Positions 31,391-39,085 of a stretch of DNA of 64,000 bases are shown here, in pieces; position 1 is the first letter of the stretch; each line of letters opens with the position of its first letter. The position numbers and the translations under genes were made by a program. The DNA comes from Lysobacterales bacterium. GTDB lineage: Bacteria > Pseudomonadota > Gammaproteobacteria > Xanthomonadales > SZUA-36. The stretch is taken from the NCBI GenBank assembly GCA_028289465.1, contig JANQPM010000043.1, positions 16,225-80,224 of the forward strand. The letters run 5' to 3'. The notes under the pieces are model-generated. The model saw only the letters and a list, made by a program, of their open reading frames with translations. It ran no database searches and was not told the origin of the DNA.

Positions 31391-31529
31391 TCCTGCAAGG
31401 CCAGATGCAGCAGAACAGCGACGAAATCGCAGAACTCGAAAGAGCTCTGTCGGAGTCACTTCTGGAGAAACGGGTACTCTGAAAGCGTCCTTTCAGTATT
31501 GCGTTACGGTGACTGTGGGCCGGTCTTTG

Positions 31530-31635
31530 ATCACGAGTATGTCCGACCAGGAGCTGAATGGGCGATCTTAAAAGGCCTATCCGTTGTTTATGAAGTTGCC
31601 CGGTTCACGGCTGGACGATGACGCCAAGTGGCGCC
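31530..31635 (+). pseudogene. Fragment resembling the methyltransferase gene at 24321
   Basis: Translates in one frame to DHEYVRPGAEWA and, after a frame change, to PGSRLDDDAK. The intact protein has DNEYIWPGDEWG and FGSRLGDDVK at the same spacing (about 24466-24562). DNA identity is high over the second block (CGGCTGGACGATGACGCCAAG-like). Short and frameshifted, so a relic; it ends inside the family-B repeat. Confidence 0.55.
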
Positions 31636-31688
31636 ACAGGCGACCGGCCGGAGCGGGCGCCGTGAAGCACGGCTTCTTGCGCGATGCG
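31633..31688 (+). repeat. Dispersed intergenic repeat, family B
   Basis: CACAGGCGACCGGCCGGAGC then hairpin GCCGTG-AAG-CACGGC and TTCTTGCGCG; close to the copy at 14289-14346. Confidence 0.7.
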
Positions 31689-31696
31689 GTAGGTAT

Positions 31697-31718
31697 TCGC
31701 GCCTAAAGGCGCTCCTGC
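31697..31718 (-). repeat. REP-like palindromic element, single copy
   Basis: TCGCGCC-TAA-AGGCGCTCCT: inverted copy of the unit at 2480-2500 and 52864-52885. Confidence 0.8.
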
Positions 31719-31724
31719 ACATGG

Positions 31725-31901
31725 GCTTAACGGCTACGCCAGAGGGCTTCTTCGCTTAGCGAAACCGCAGTGTAGGTGACTTGGCTGGCGGTTTTGCCAG
31801 CGGCAAAGAAGCCGGCCAGCAGGTACCGTCAAGCACGTCTGACTCCACCTGCACGCGCTTAACGGTTTCGTCAGAAGGCTTCTTCGCTATCGCGAAACCG
31901 C
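31725..31901. repeat. Direct repeat pair (~45 bp, 132-bp spacing) with hairpins
   Basis: GCTTAACGG... to ...GCGAAACCGC at 31725-31768 and again at 31857-31901. Each ends in the hairpin core GGCTTCTTCGC-N-GCGAAACCGC. Between them lie another hairpin (GCTGGC...GCCAGC) and the 16-mer GTCTGACTCCACCTGC at 31837, repeated at 31903. The hairpin core resembles the first stem-loop of the atpB-atpE repeats. Confidence 0.75.
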
Positions 31902-32083
31902 CGTCTGACTCCACCTGCGCTACGAAAGAGGTGGGTGCGAGACTCCTTTTGTATTCAATAAATGCGCTGCTTGATATAATGAGCGCCCAGCTACAGTAGC
32001 GCTGTTCCGGTCGGTGAAAAGGAACCACAGACTATGGTTTTTGGGTAACTTGAAATGCTCGTTGGTTTTCGCTTTGGAACGTT

Positions 32084-32722
32084 ATGAATTACCTGGAAAC
32101 TTCGCTTGATTTACCGCTGAAAAAGGTGCTGGAAATAATGCAGGCCAGGGTTGTCGGTGGTACCAGCTACTTCGGTGTGAAAACGTTCAAAAACCCATTA
32201 GATTTTTGGATATATCAGGAAATCATTTTTAATCAGCAGCCCGATGTAATAGTAGAGATAGGCAATAAGTGGGGCGGAAGTGCTTTGGCCATGGCACATT
32301 ATCTAGATGTCTTGGGTAAAGGCAGGCTGATAGGTGTGGATATCGACCATTCGCTGTTACATGAAAAAGTAAAGGAGCATCCCCGTATTACATTTATCGA
32401 GTCTGATGCCGTAGAGGCATTTGATAAAGTCAGTTTACTAATCGAGGCTGATGAAAACGTATTAGTCATTGAGGATAGTTCCCATACCTATGAGAATACT
32501 TTCAACGTATTGGATAAATACTCGGCTTTAATAGATAAAGGAGGGTATTTCATTGTTGAGGACAGCATCTGCCACTACGGGCTTGATGTAGGGCCGTCAC
32601 CTGGTCCGTACGAAGCAATAGTAGATTTTGTTTCCAGCAGAGACGATTTCGAGATTGACAGAAGTAAAGAATCCTTTCTGATTACGTGGAACCCTAAGGG
32701 TTTTCTAGTGAAGACAAAATAA
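32084..32722 (+). CDS. CmcI-like SAM-dependent methyltransferase
   Basis: 212 residues. VIVEIGNKWGGSALAMAHYL is the SAM-binding motif typical of the CmcI (cephalosporin hydroxylase-like) / rhamnosyl O-methyltransferase family, followed by RLIGVDIDH (acidic ribose contact) and VLVIEDSSHTYENTFNVLD with a metal-ligand-type acidic cluster; GGYFIVEDS completes the fold. In known relatives the family O-methylates sugars. Composition is more AT-rich than the flanking core genes, suggesting transfer. GGAAC lies ahead of the ATG; 13 bp separate it from the next gene. Confidence 0.85.
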   Translation: MNYLETSLDLPLKKVLEIMQARVVGGTSYFGVKTFKNPLDFWIYQEIIFNQQPDVIVEIGNKWGGSALAMAHYLDVLGKGRLIGVDIDHSLLHEKVKEHPRITFIESDAVEAFDKVSLLIEADENVLVIEDSSHTYENTFNVLDKYSALIDKGGYFIVEDSICHYGLDVGPSPGPYEAIVDFVSSRDDFEIDRSKESFLITWNPKGFLVKTK

Positions 32723-32735
32723 AAAGACTATATCT

Positions 32736-34061
32736 ATGCATCCTTCATCTCTTGAAAACATGCAAAAGTGCTACGAAACATACATCTGTGGCGCCTATCA
32801 TGATAACAAGCAGCAAATTCAGGTATTGGATATTGGCGGTGCCAATGTAAACGGCTCCTATTCGGATATTTATTCCCAGGAGAAATTCAACTATATCGCT
32901 GTAGATATCGCACCTGGCGATGGTGTGGACTTGGTGCTTGAAGATCCCTACCGGATACCTTATGAAGATGCCTCAGTTGATGTATTAATTTCCGGTCAAG
33001 CATTTGAGCATGTGGAATTTTTCTGGCTGCTATTCGAAGAAATGGTTCGGGTCGTAAGAGAAGACGGCTGGATTATTCTGATAGCCCCATCTGCTGGTCC
33101 GATACATCGCTATCCCGTCGACTGCTATCGCTTCTATCCAGATGCCTACCATGCTTTAGCGAAGTACGCCGATATCAAAGTGGTGGATATTATTCATGAT
33201 CCCAGAGGGCCGTGGCAGGACCTGGTGGGCGTGTTTTCCAAAGCAATGCACGTTACAAAGCCCGAGCGGAAAATATGGCGGCACCTGAAAGACCATGAAA
33301 TTAATCGATATATCAAAAACAAACTGCCGGCGAACACAAAGGTTGAGGAACGATCTCCTGAGATCGAAGCGAAAAGAGGTGTGGAACACTACTTAAAGAC
33401 GCTGAAATATATTCATCAGGAAATAAAACCCACTAACTACCTAGAAATCGGCGTCAGGCAGGGAAACAGTCTGAAGCTCTCTCAATGCCCTACAATTGCA
33501 GTTGACCCAGATCCTGACTTTGATCTTGGTCGTTTTGAAAATACGGATTTTTTTGAGTCCACCAGTGACTTCTTCTTTGAAAATAACGAGGACGCGATAA
33601 ACAATCAGGGTATTCATTTGGCATTTATCGATGGGATGCATTTATGTGAGTTTGTACTACGGGATTTCATAAACATCGAAGCCCATTCAAATGAAAATAC
33701 AATGGTTGTTATTGACGACATATTTCCTAATCACGAAGTGCAGGCTGATAGAGAAAGAAAATCCAGGGTCTGGACAGGCGATGTTTGGAAGATGCTGCTG
33801 TGCTTTAAGCGGTTCAGGGCAGATTTGAAGTTAACCATGTTGGATACTGCGCCCACTGGCCTACTCATTGTGACTGGCCTGAACAGTATGAATAAGTATC
33901 TGGTCAATCAATATAACCCGATTGTGAATCAATTAAAGGCGATGGATATTTCTGACTACAGCGGATTGATTTTAGGTCGTCAAGAGGCCATCAGTCCCTT
34001 AAGCGATCAGTTCTTAGAGTTTATTCGTGACCGGTCTCAAACCCGTAACTTGCAGCGTTGA
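32736..34061 (+). CDS. Fused double methyltransferase
   Basis: 441 residues with two SAM-type domains. N-terminal domain (about 25-165): IQVLDIGGANVNGSY, FNYIAVDIAPGDGVDL, DVLISGQAFEHVEFFW and VREDGWIILIAPS, a Methyltransf_11-like order. C-terminal domain (about 215-390): YLEIGVRQGNSLKLSQ, TIAVDPDPDFDLG and HLAFIDGMHLCEFVLRDFIN with MVVIDDIFP, a Methyltransf_24-like order. Joined by a basic helical linker. Both SAM loops look intact, so it may methylate two positions, or one domain may be structural. AT-rich like the gene before it; probably one transcript. Confidence 0.82.
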   Translation: MHPSSLENMQKCYETYICGAYHDNKQQIQVLDIGGANVNGSYSDIYSQEKFNYIAVDIAPGDGVDLVLEDPYRIPYEDASVDVLISGQAFEHVEFFWLLFEEMVRVVREDGWIILIAPSAGPIHRYPVDCYRFYPDAYHALAKYADIKVVDIIHDPRGPWQDLVGVFSKAMHVTKPERKIWRHLKDHEINRYIKNKLPANTKVEERSPEIEAKRGVEHYLKTLKYIHQEIKPTNYLEIGVRQGNSLKLSQCPTIAVDPDPDFDLGRFENTDFFESTSDFFFENNEDAINNQGIHLAFIDGMHLCEFVLRDFINIEAHSNENTMVVIDDIFPNHEVQADRERKSRVWTGDVWKMLLCFKRFRADLKLTMLDTAPTGLLIVTGLNSMNKYLVNQYNPIVNQLKAMDISDYSGLILGRQEAISPLSDQFLEFIRDRSQTRNLQR

Positions 34062-34220
34062 AAAAGCACGGCTACTTCTAGCCACAGCATTTCAAGCTAT
34101 ATAGTCAAGGCAAATGTCGTCTCCGGCATGCTTGAAGGTCGCCCTGTTTCACAGAAGTAAACTGGCTGCGGCATATTTATTATTTCGCCTATTGATCATC
34201 TATATAGCTATGCTTGCAAC
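34062..34220. other. AT-rich convergent gap
   Basis: 159 bases between two converging genes. AT-rich, with no clear terminator hairpin plus T run and no gene. Confidence 0.4.
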
Positions 34221-35198
34221 TTACTGATGAGTGCGAAACGGTTTACATCGCGTGTGCTGCCGAAGAATATCATTTAGTCTTGCGTAGGGTGAACGATCAG
34301 GAAGTCCCCTGGCGTTTTCAACGGATGCATTCCAGATATGATGGACTTCCGGGCGATAGCCGCCTAAATAGATCGCAGGCCTCTTTGAGATTCGAAGTTT
34401 ATCGCCCCTAATCCGTTCATATTCGTTATGGTAGGTTTCCGGACTATTTGGGCCCTCTCTCTTTCGATTGGTTGCTATGCCACCATGTACTTGATGAAAC
34501 GTGGCTTCAGTGGTCAATATAATTAATTCTGAATCTGGTAGTTCGCAGGCCCGGCGGTAGGCTTCCAGATTTACAAATCCACCGCCGATTGAAGTAAAGC
34601 GCTCATCGAAACCGCCGATTTCAGCCCATAAGTGCCGCCTCATGAATAGTGCATTACTTTCTGAAATCGGGTTGAGGAAGCCCTTGGCGCAGGATCCGGC
34701 AAAGGTACTGATTCCATAGAGTCGATAGCCATTGCTTTGCCAGGAAATTGTTCTCAGTAGCGCATCTTCCACCGATTGGCAGTAACCTTTTGGGACGCTG
34801 TCCATTTGCATTTCCGGACCCAGATGGTAGGCCAAGGTTGAAACCACTGCGCGATCAGATATAGCGTCGGCTTTCAGTGCAAAATGGCAAAGACCGGGAG
34901 ATGCCATTCTGGCACCGTCAACCAGCACACCGATAAAATCAGATCGAGAGGCTTTTATACCGATATTGACTGCTGATGCCGGGGATTGATTGGGGTTCGG
35001 ATGATGAACAAGCCGAATGCCTTCAATATCTTCCGGAATTGTGGTTGCCTGTGTTGATCCATTATCAACCACGATAATCTCGATCTCTCCAGAGTCCATG
35101 GATTGCTGATAAGGGGTTTGCAGTGTGTAGAGCGTGCGGGGTAGCTCCCGGCTCATGTTATAGCTCACAACGACCAGTGATATTCTTGGGGTATCCAA
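34221..35198 (-). CDS. GT2 family glycosyltransferase (variant DxD region)
   Basis: 325 residues. Start is TTG at 35198 (preceded on the minus strand by AGGCAGG); no ATG lies before the first strand ISLVVVSYNMSRELPRTL. IEIIVVDNGSTQATTIPE is the nucleotide-binding loop. Where most GT2 enzymes have a DDD/DxD motif, this one reads GVLVDGARMASPG, and later SESNALFMRRHLWAEIGGFD is the acceptor/catalytic region. Lies 227 bp downstream of the exostosin-like gene on the same strand. Substrate unknown. Confidence 0.82.
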   Translation of the reverse strand: MDTPRISLVVVSYNMSRELPRTLYTLQTPYQQSMDSGEIEIIVVDNGSTQATTIPEDIEGIRLVHHPNPNQSPASAVNIGIKASRSDFIGVLVDGARMASPGLCHFALKADAISDRAVVSTLAYHLGPEMQMDSVPKGYCQSVEDALLRTISWQSNGYRLYGISTFAGSCAKGFLNPISESNALFMRRHLWAEIGGFDERFTSIGGGFVNLEAYRRACELPDSELIILTTEATFHQVHGGIATNRKREGPNSPETYHNEYERIRGDKLRISKRPAIYLGGYRPEVHHIWNASVENARGLPDRSPYARLNDILRQHTRCKPFRTHQ

Positions 35199-35425
35199 AT
35201 CTGCCTGCCTGTGCTGAACAGCGTTGCTATTATGTCATCGGTTGTCGAAAGCGGCTACATCGTAGTCAGCCAGTGCTCCTTCAAGCTGACTGAACTCGCA
35301 ATTGTCACCTTGAAAGAACACTGGCAGCAGCTCCACAGCCATGTAAACCGATGCGGTTCGCGCCACCAGTCATCGAAATGCGCTTGCTCGTCGATTCATT
35401 TTCTCTGTCATTGGTCTGCTATCGC

Positions 35426-36448
35426 TCACGTTGATCTTGAATAGGCGGCAACGATCTGATTCCACCAGTAGTCGATGGATAATCGGTGTAGTGCGGCCTT
35501 CCTGAGCTTGGGTGATTCGTAGTGGGGTCCCAGCTCCACGATCCACTTTTGTAGCCTCTCTTCCGATAAATGCGCGGCACTCCATTCATCAACAATCGCG
35601 ACCGGGAGCTGGCGGTACGCGTCGTCCAGGGCTGAGGATTTGATAATCGGTATGGAGCCGTTCGCGATGGTTTGCCAGGCCTTTGGGGACGGGTCGATAC
35701 CGCCTCCCTGAACGCACAGTACAAACGGATGGTCGCGAACCATCCGTTCGAATTCCGCTTCCGAGACATCGCCGGTTAATACCGTCGCGGTCGCAGCCAG
35801 TTCGGTGCTGCAGAGTTCGGTGACTTGCCGGCGGATTTCCCATTGCTCGCCTTCTCTGACCCGGTGTGCGCAGAACATCTTCAGCGGCCGGTCTTTGACG
35901 GGCGTTTCCGGCGGGTAGATTTTCACCTTGTTCGGGACGTCGTCCATGAACACATAGCCCACCGGCAGGGTCGACATCTCCGGCCACAATTCGTCCCGGT
36001 TTTCGGCGAACCAGTGAATAACCCTTTCATCCTCGGCGATGGTCTTGATCAGGCGTTTTTCCCGGTCGTTGAACGGCCGCCAGCGTGCGTCGATCTGGTT
36101 CGGAATCGTCAGATCTTCGGAACCAGTGATCAGTACGAACGGATGGTCGATTTTCGGCAGGATTTCCTCGAAGAAATACGGAATGGCGTTGTAGAACGAA
36201 CGCATTGATACAAAGACCGTTCGAGGTGGCCGCGCCGGATCACCAAGAAAATGCTCGTCGCTTTCATCGAGTCCGCCGTCGGTCATCAGCACCCAGTCGC
36301 ACCGGGCGGCGATACCCGTCAGGCGGCAGGCAGAAGCGCCTTCGTTCTTCGGGAAGATACGCGTGTTATGCATTGGGATTTCAAACGGATTTTCCCATTG
36401 TTGCACAGCACCTGGTTTTTGGGATCGCTTTCTGAACAGCTTGAACAT
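35426..36448 (-). CDS. Exostosin-like (GT47-type) glycosyltransferase
   Basis: About 340 residues from ATG 36448 (MFKLFRKRSQKPG); a TTG ten codons upstream is an alternative. The C-terminal half matches the exostosin/GT47 pattern: HPFVLCVQGGGIDPSPKAWQ, TIANGSIPIIKSS, then YRQLPVAIVDEWS. The N-terminal half has VFVSMRSFYNAIPYFFEEIL and PFVLITGSEDLTIP. It presumably transfers a sugar onto a surface glycan. It follows the sulfotransferase by 45 bp. A copy lacking the middle two thirds lies at 30966-31271. Confidence 0.75.
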   Translation of the reverse strand: MFKLFRKRSQKPGAVQQWENPFEIPMHNTRIFPKNEGASACRLTGIAARCDWVLMTDGGLDESDEHFLGDPARPPRTVFVSMRSFYNAIPYFFEEILPKIDHPFVLITGSEDLTIPNQIDARWRPFNDREKRLIKTIAEDERVIHWFAENRDELWPEMSTLPVGYVFMDDVPNKVKIYPPETPVKDRPLKMFCAHRVREGEQWEIRRQVTELCSTELAATATVLTGDVSEAEFERMVRDHPFVLCVQGGGIDPSPKAWQTIANGSIPIIKSSALDDAYRQLPVAIVDEWSAAHLSEERLQKWIVELGPHYESPKLRKAALHRLSIDYWWNQIVAAYSRST

Positions 36449-36493
36449 GGGTCCGGGTTTCAATCCAGCGTCAAACAACCGGTCTGTGATTTA

Positions 36494-37501
36494 TCAGCGG
36501 CCGGGCTTTGTGCCGAGCTTTTCTTCCAGCGTTCGTATTTGATCATTTTTCTGCCGAATAATCAGGCGCAGCCGGTTGGTCGTGTAGTCATCGTACTCGG
36601 GGTTGTAATCCGCTTCGTTGAAACGCGCTTCGTACTGCTCTAACAGCTCGGTACTAGGTTTTCCTCTGGTGAGACCGGACCGGTAACACAGTTCGTTATA
36701 AAGGGTGTCATATTCCCAGATTGAGGTAAATTCCGACCGGCTGAGTGTGACTTTGGCGGTTACCGGCCCGGTCGGCGACGCCAGTTTTTCCAGAAAGTCC
36801 GGCCGGTTTTCAAGCGCGAGGAATCGGCACAGGCGATCGACGCCAGATTCAGTATTGCGAACGAAGTCATCGTATTCCAGCACCAGCGCGGCATCGTCGG
36901 TCTTGGCGTATTCCAGCGCACTGCGGCTCATTTGATAACTGTATTCGGCCTGTCGCTGAGCCCAGGTGGCGACAGAGGGGTGCAGGACCAACTGGCTTTC
37001 CCGTTCCAGCTCTTCGCAAAACCGCGGAAAGTCCGACGGATAGAAATCTTCCCCGTAAAACGAAAATTTGTGCTTGACCGAGTTGACCACGTCAACCGGA
37101 TTGCGAATGACCAGCACGAATCTGGCGTCCGGATTTAGCCGGCGAAACCAGGCCATTCGGCCATTGCCGCGAATAAGCTTGAACACATGCGGCGGAGCAT
37201 TCGGCGGGCCGGCGCGAAAGTGGCGGTAAAATGTATTGTCCTCAAGGGGGTGCTCGTAGTCGGGACCGATGAACAGCGGCGTTTGCAGGTGATTGTAGAT
37301 TCCTTCGATAGAAACCGACGCCGTTTTGCCAAATGACTGCAAGGTTTTTTCATACGGGGCGTCGAAAATATCCCGGTTCCACACATAAGGCTCATAGGTA
37401 GACCGGTACTGGCCATCGAAATGCTTGCCCAGCATGTATTGAATCAGGCTGTACACCATCGTAGTGCCTGAGCGGCCTACGCCAAACACAAAAATATCCA
37501 T
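36494..37501 (-). CDS. Sulfotransferase (PAPS-dependent), with C-terminal coil
   Basis: 335 residues. 5'-phosphosulfate loop VFGVGRSGTTMVYSLIQYML at the N-terminus; 3'-phosphate motif FVLVIRNPVDVVNSVKHKF at about residues 130-150. A helix-rich region ends in a short coiled coil, IIRQKNDQIRTLEEKLG. Sequence is distinct from the sulfotransferase at 26997, so they are not a recent duplicate. AGGTAGG precedes the ATG. First gene of a minus-strand trio with the exostosin-like and GT2 genes. A relic of its last codons lies at about 31300-31360. Confidence 0.88.
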   Translation of the reverse strand: MDIFVFGVGRSGTTMVYSLIQYMLGKHFDGQYRSTYEPYVWNRDIFDAPYEKTLQSFGKTASVSIEGIYNHLQTPLFIGPDYEHPLEDNTFYRHFRAGPPNAPPHVFKLIRGNGRMAWFRRLNPDARFVLVIRNPVDVVNSVKHKFSFYGEDFYPSDFPRFCEELERESQLVLHPSVATWAQRQAEYSYQMSRSALEYAKTDDAALVLEYDDFVRNTESGVDRLCRFLALENRPDFLEKLASPTGPVTAKVTLSRSEFTSIWEYDTLYNELCYRSGLTRGKPSTELLEQYEARFNEADYNPEYDDYTTNRLRLIIRQKNDQIRTLEEKLGTKPGR

Positions 37502-37722
37502 CCGACTGCCTACCTGTTGACAGAAATTCCTGAGACGCGAAGGCTTGCGCCGGAGCTTCAGGCCGTAGAGAAATCAGTATATGGCTTCGTCGTTGCGGTT
37601 GCTAGATGCCGGTGTCGTGTCGTTGAGTCAGGCAGGTACCGGCTGGCCGCCAGCGCCAGAGTACATTCCGCCGATTACCACTCGGGCCAGCATGGGGGCC
37701 GGTGGTTTTGGGTAGAGGGTGT
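37502..37722. other. Divergent intergenic region
   Basis: Between the divergent sulfotransferase and GntR genes. The 69-codon frame at 37517-37726 has no recognisable features. Its right end abuts the gntR promoter. Confidence 0.4.
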
Positions 37723-37757
37723 TTGACAGTAGGTGTACTATGTGAAATAGTACACTT
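37723..37757 (+). promoter_or_regulatory. Promoter and palindromic operator of gntR gene; probable leaderless start
   Basis: Consensus -35 TTGACA (37723-37728), 17-base spacer, -10-like AATAGT (37746-37751). A perfect 9-bp inverted repeat, GTGTACTAT-GTGAA-ATAGTACAC (37733-37755), covers the spacer and -10, as expected for an autorepressor site. The predicted transcription start falls on or within a base of the ATG at 37758, and there is no ribosome binding site, so the mRNA is likely leaderless. Confidence 0.72.
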
Positions 37758-38162
37758 ATGATTCCATTTACGGTTCAGTTACAGTCGGGCATTCCGGTCT
37801 ACAAACAAGTGGTCTATGCGGCAAGAAAGGCCATTGTCAGCGGACAGCTGCCTCCTGGTGAGCGGTTTCCGTCGGTGCGTCAATTGAGTAAGTTCTTACG
37901 CATTAATCCCAATACCGCACAGAAAATTGTCACAGCACTAACCGACGAAGGTTTGCTTCAGGTTCACCCTGGTATCGGTACGGTGATAACCCACCGAGTA
38001 CCGGATTTACGCCGACGTAGGCAGCGTTTATTAAGCCAGCATCTGGAAGCCCTGGTGGTGGAGGCCAAGCAGCTCTCAGTGCCGCTCGGCGATGTCTTAC
38101 AGGCCTTGCAGCGGCAATGGCAGCGACTGGAGGCAGCAGACGATTCGCTCGATGCTGCCTAA
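37758..38162 (+). CDS. GntR-family repressor, YtrA type
   Basis: 134 residues. N-terminal winged helix VYKQVVYAARKAIVSGQLPP, GERFPSVRQLSKFLRINPNT (recognition helix) and LQVHPGIGTVI (wing). The short C-terminal helical part, without a large ligand domain, and the following ABC ATPase/permease genes define the YtrA subgroup. It should bind the palindrome at 37733-37755 and repress its own operon; the signal may be a cell-envelope stress or an antibiotic-like compound, as in other YtrA systems (inference). First gene of a four-gene operon, 14 bp before the ATPase. Confidence 0.9.
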   Translation: MIPFTVQLQSGIPVYKQVVYAARKAIVSGQLPPGERFPSVRQLSKFLRINPNTAQKIVTALTDEGLLQVHPGIGTVITHRVPDLRRRRQRLLSQHLEALVVEAKQLSVPLGDVLQALQRQWQRLEAADDSLDAA

Positions 38163-38176
38163 GCGGGGTAGTTGAA

Positions 38177-39085
38177 ATGAAATATGCCATCGAAGCCACT
38201 GCGCTGAGTAAGCGGTTTTGGCGCAAGACCGCGCTCTCGAATGTCAATCTGGCAATCAGTCCGGGGACTATTTTCGCGCTGCTCGGACCGAATGGTGCTG
38301 GAAAAACGACCTTTTTGAAATCGGCAGTGGGGTTACTCAGACCCAGCTCGGGTACTGTTTCGGTTTTGGGCATTGAAAGCCGGTTGTTGAAGCCCCGCGA
38401 CTTCAATGAAATTGCGTTCATTTCGGAACAGCAGCACCTGCCGGGCAGAATGCGTGTCGGCGGGCTGCTACGTTATTGCGCTGGGCATTATTCGAATTGG
38501 GATGAAGCCTATTCGCAGGCCTTACTGGACCAGTTCCAATTATCCCGGCGCGATCGAATCGGTGCTCTGTCCAGAGGCGGCAAGGCCCGGCTGAGAATGG
38601 CCATTGCTATGACGCATCAGCCGAGCCTGATTTTGATGGATGAGATGTTCAGTGGCCTGGACCCGATAGTTCGGGACGATCTGATGGATGCGCTAATCGC
38701 ATTGGCGCAAGATTGCGGGTGTTCGATTTGCTTTGCCAGCCATGAAATGAGCGAGGTCGAACGGCTGGCCGATAAGGTCGCATTCATCAACAAGGGCCGA
38801 CTGGTCTGCTGCGAGAGTACCGAGCGGCTGCTGGACGGCTACCGTGTGATAGAAGTTTCCGGTTCGCCGGAACTGCTTGAGCAAGCAAGCCGGTATGCCG
38901 GTGTGCATAAGCTGGCCGGTAATCGAGAGTGGCTGCGTTTTCTGTTTGAATTTAAAAGCACCGGTGAATTGCAGGAACTGGAAGGGCGGTTAGGATCGAA
39001 TAGCCACGTCCAGATTCAACCGGCCGGACTGCGGCAGATTTTTAGGCATCTGGCAGGCCGGGAACGTCCGGAGGTATTGCAATGA
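38177..39085 (+). CDS. ABC transporter ATPase with altered signature motif
   Basis: 302 residues from ATG 38177 (a longer frame from 38117 overlaps the regulator). Walker A is LLGPNGAGKTTFLKSA, Q-loop region IAFISEQQHLP, Walker B SLILMDEMFSGLD and H-loop ICFASHEMSEVERL. The signature reads LSRGGKARLRMA rather than LSGGQ, a divergence to note. This is the class of ATPase found with YtrA-type regulators. Its ATGA stop overlaps the next permease. A remnant of its 3' end recurs at 40681-40765 between the two permease genes. Confidence 0.9.
   Translation: MKYAIEATALSKRFWRKTALSNVNLAISPGTIFALLGPNGAGKTTFLKSAVGLLRPSSGTVSVLGIESRLLKPRDFNEIAFISEQQHLPGRMRVGGLLRYCAGHYSNWDEAYSQALLDQFQLSRRDRIGALSRGGKARLRMAIAMTHQPSLILMDEMFSGLDPIVRDDLMDALIALAQDCGCSICFASHEMSEVERLADKVAFINKGRLVCCESTERLLDGYRVIEVSGSPELLEQASRYAGVHKLAGNREWLRFLFEFKSTGELQELEGRLGSNSHVQIQPAGLRQIFRHLAGRERPEVLQ

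Larger units (their letters stand above)
30900..32083. other. 1.2-kb gene-free stretch: gene relics plus clustered repeats
   Basis: No intact gene. From left to right: a truncated copy of the exostosin-like gene with the 3' end of its sulfotransferase neighbour (30966-31390, minus), a fragment resembling the methyltransferase at 24321 (31530-31635, plus), a family-B repeat (31633-31688), a REP-like unit (31697-31718) and a pair of ~45-bp direct repeats (31725-31768 and 31857-31901). The open frame 31042-31482 on the plus strand is mostly antisense to the relic. Confidence 0.8.

Noticed and set aside
31042..31482. 146-codon plus-strand frame
   Set aside because: Mostly antisense to the exostosin-like relic. 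Its coiled-coil-like end was considered as a fibre remnant but is too weak to call.
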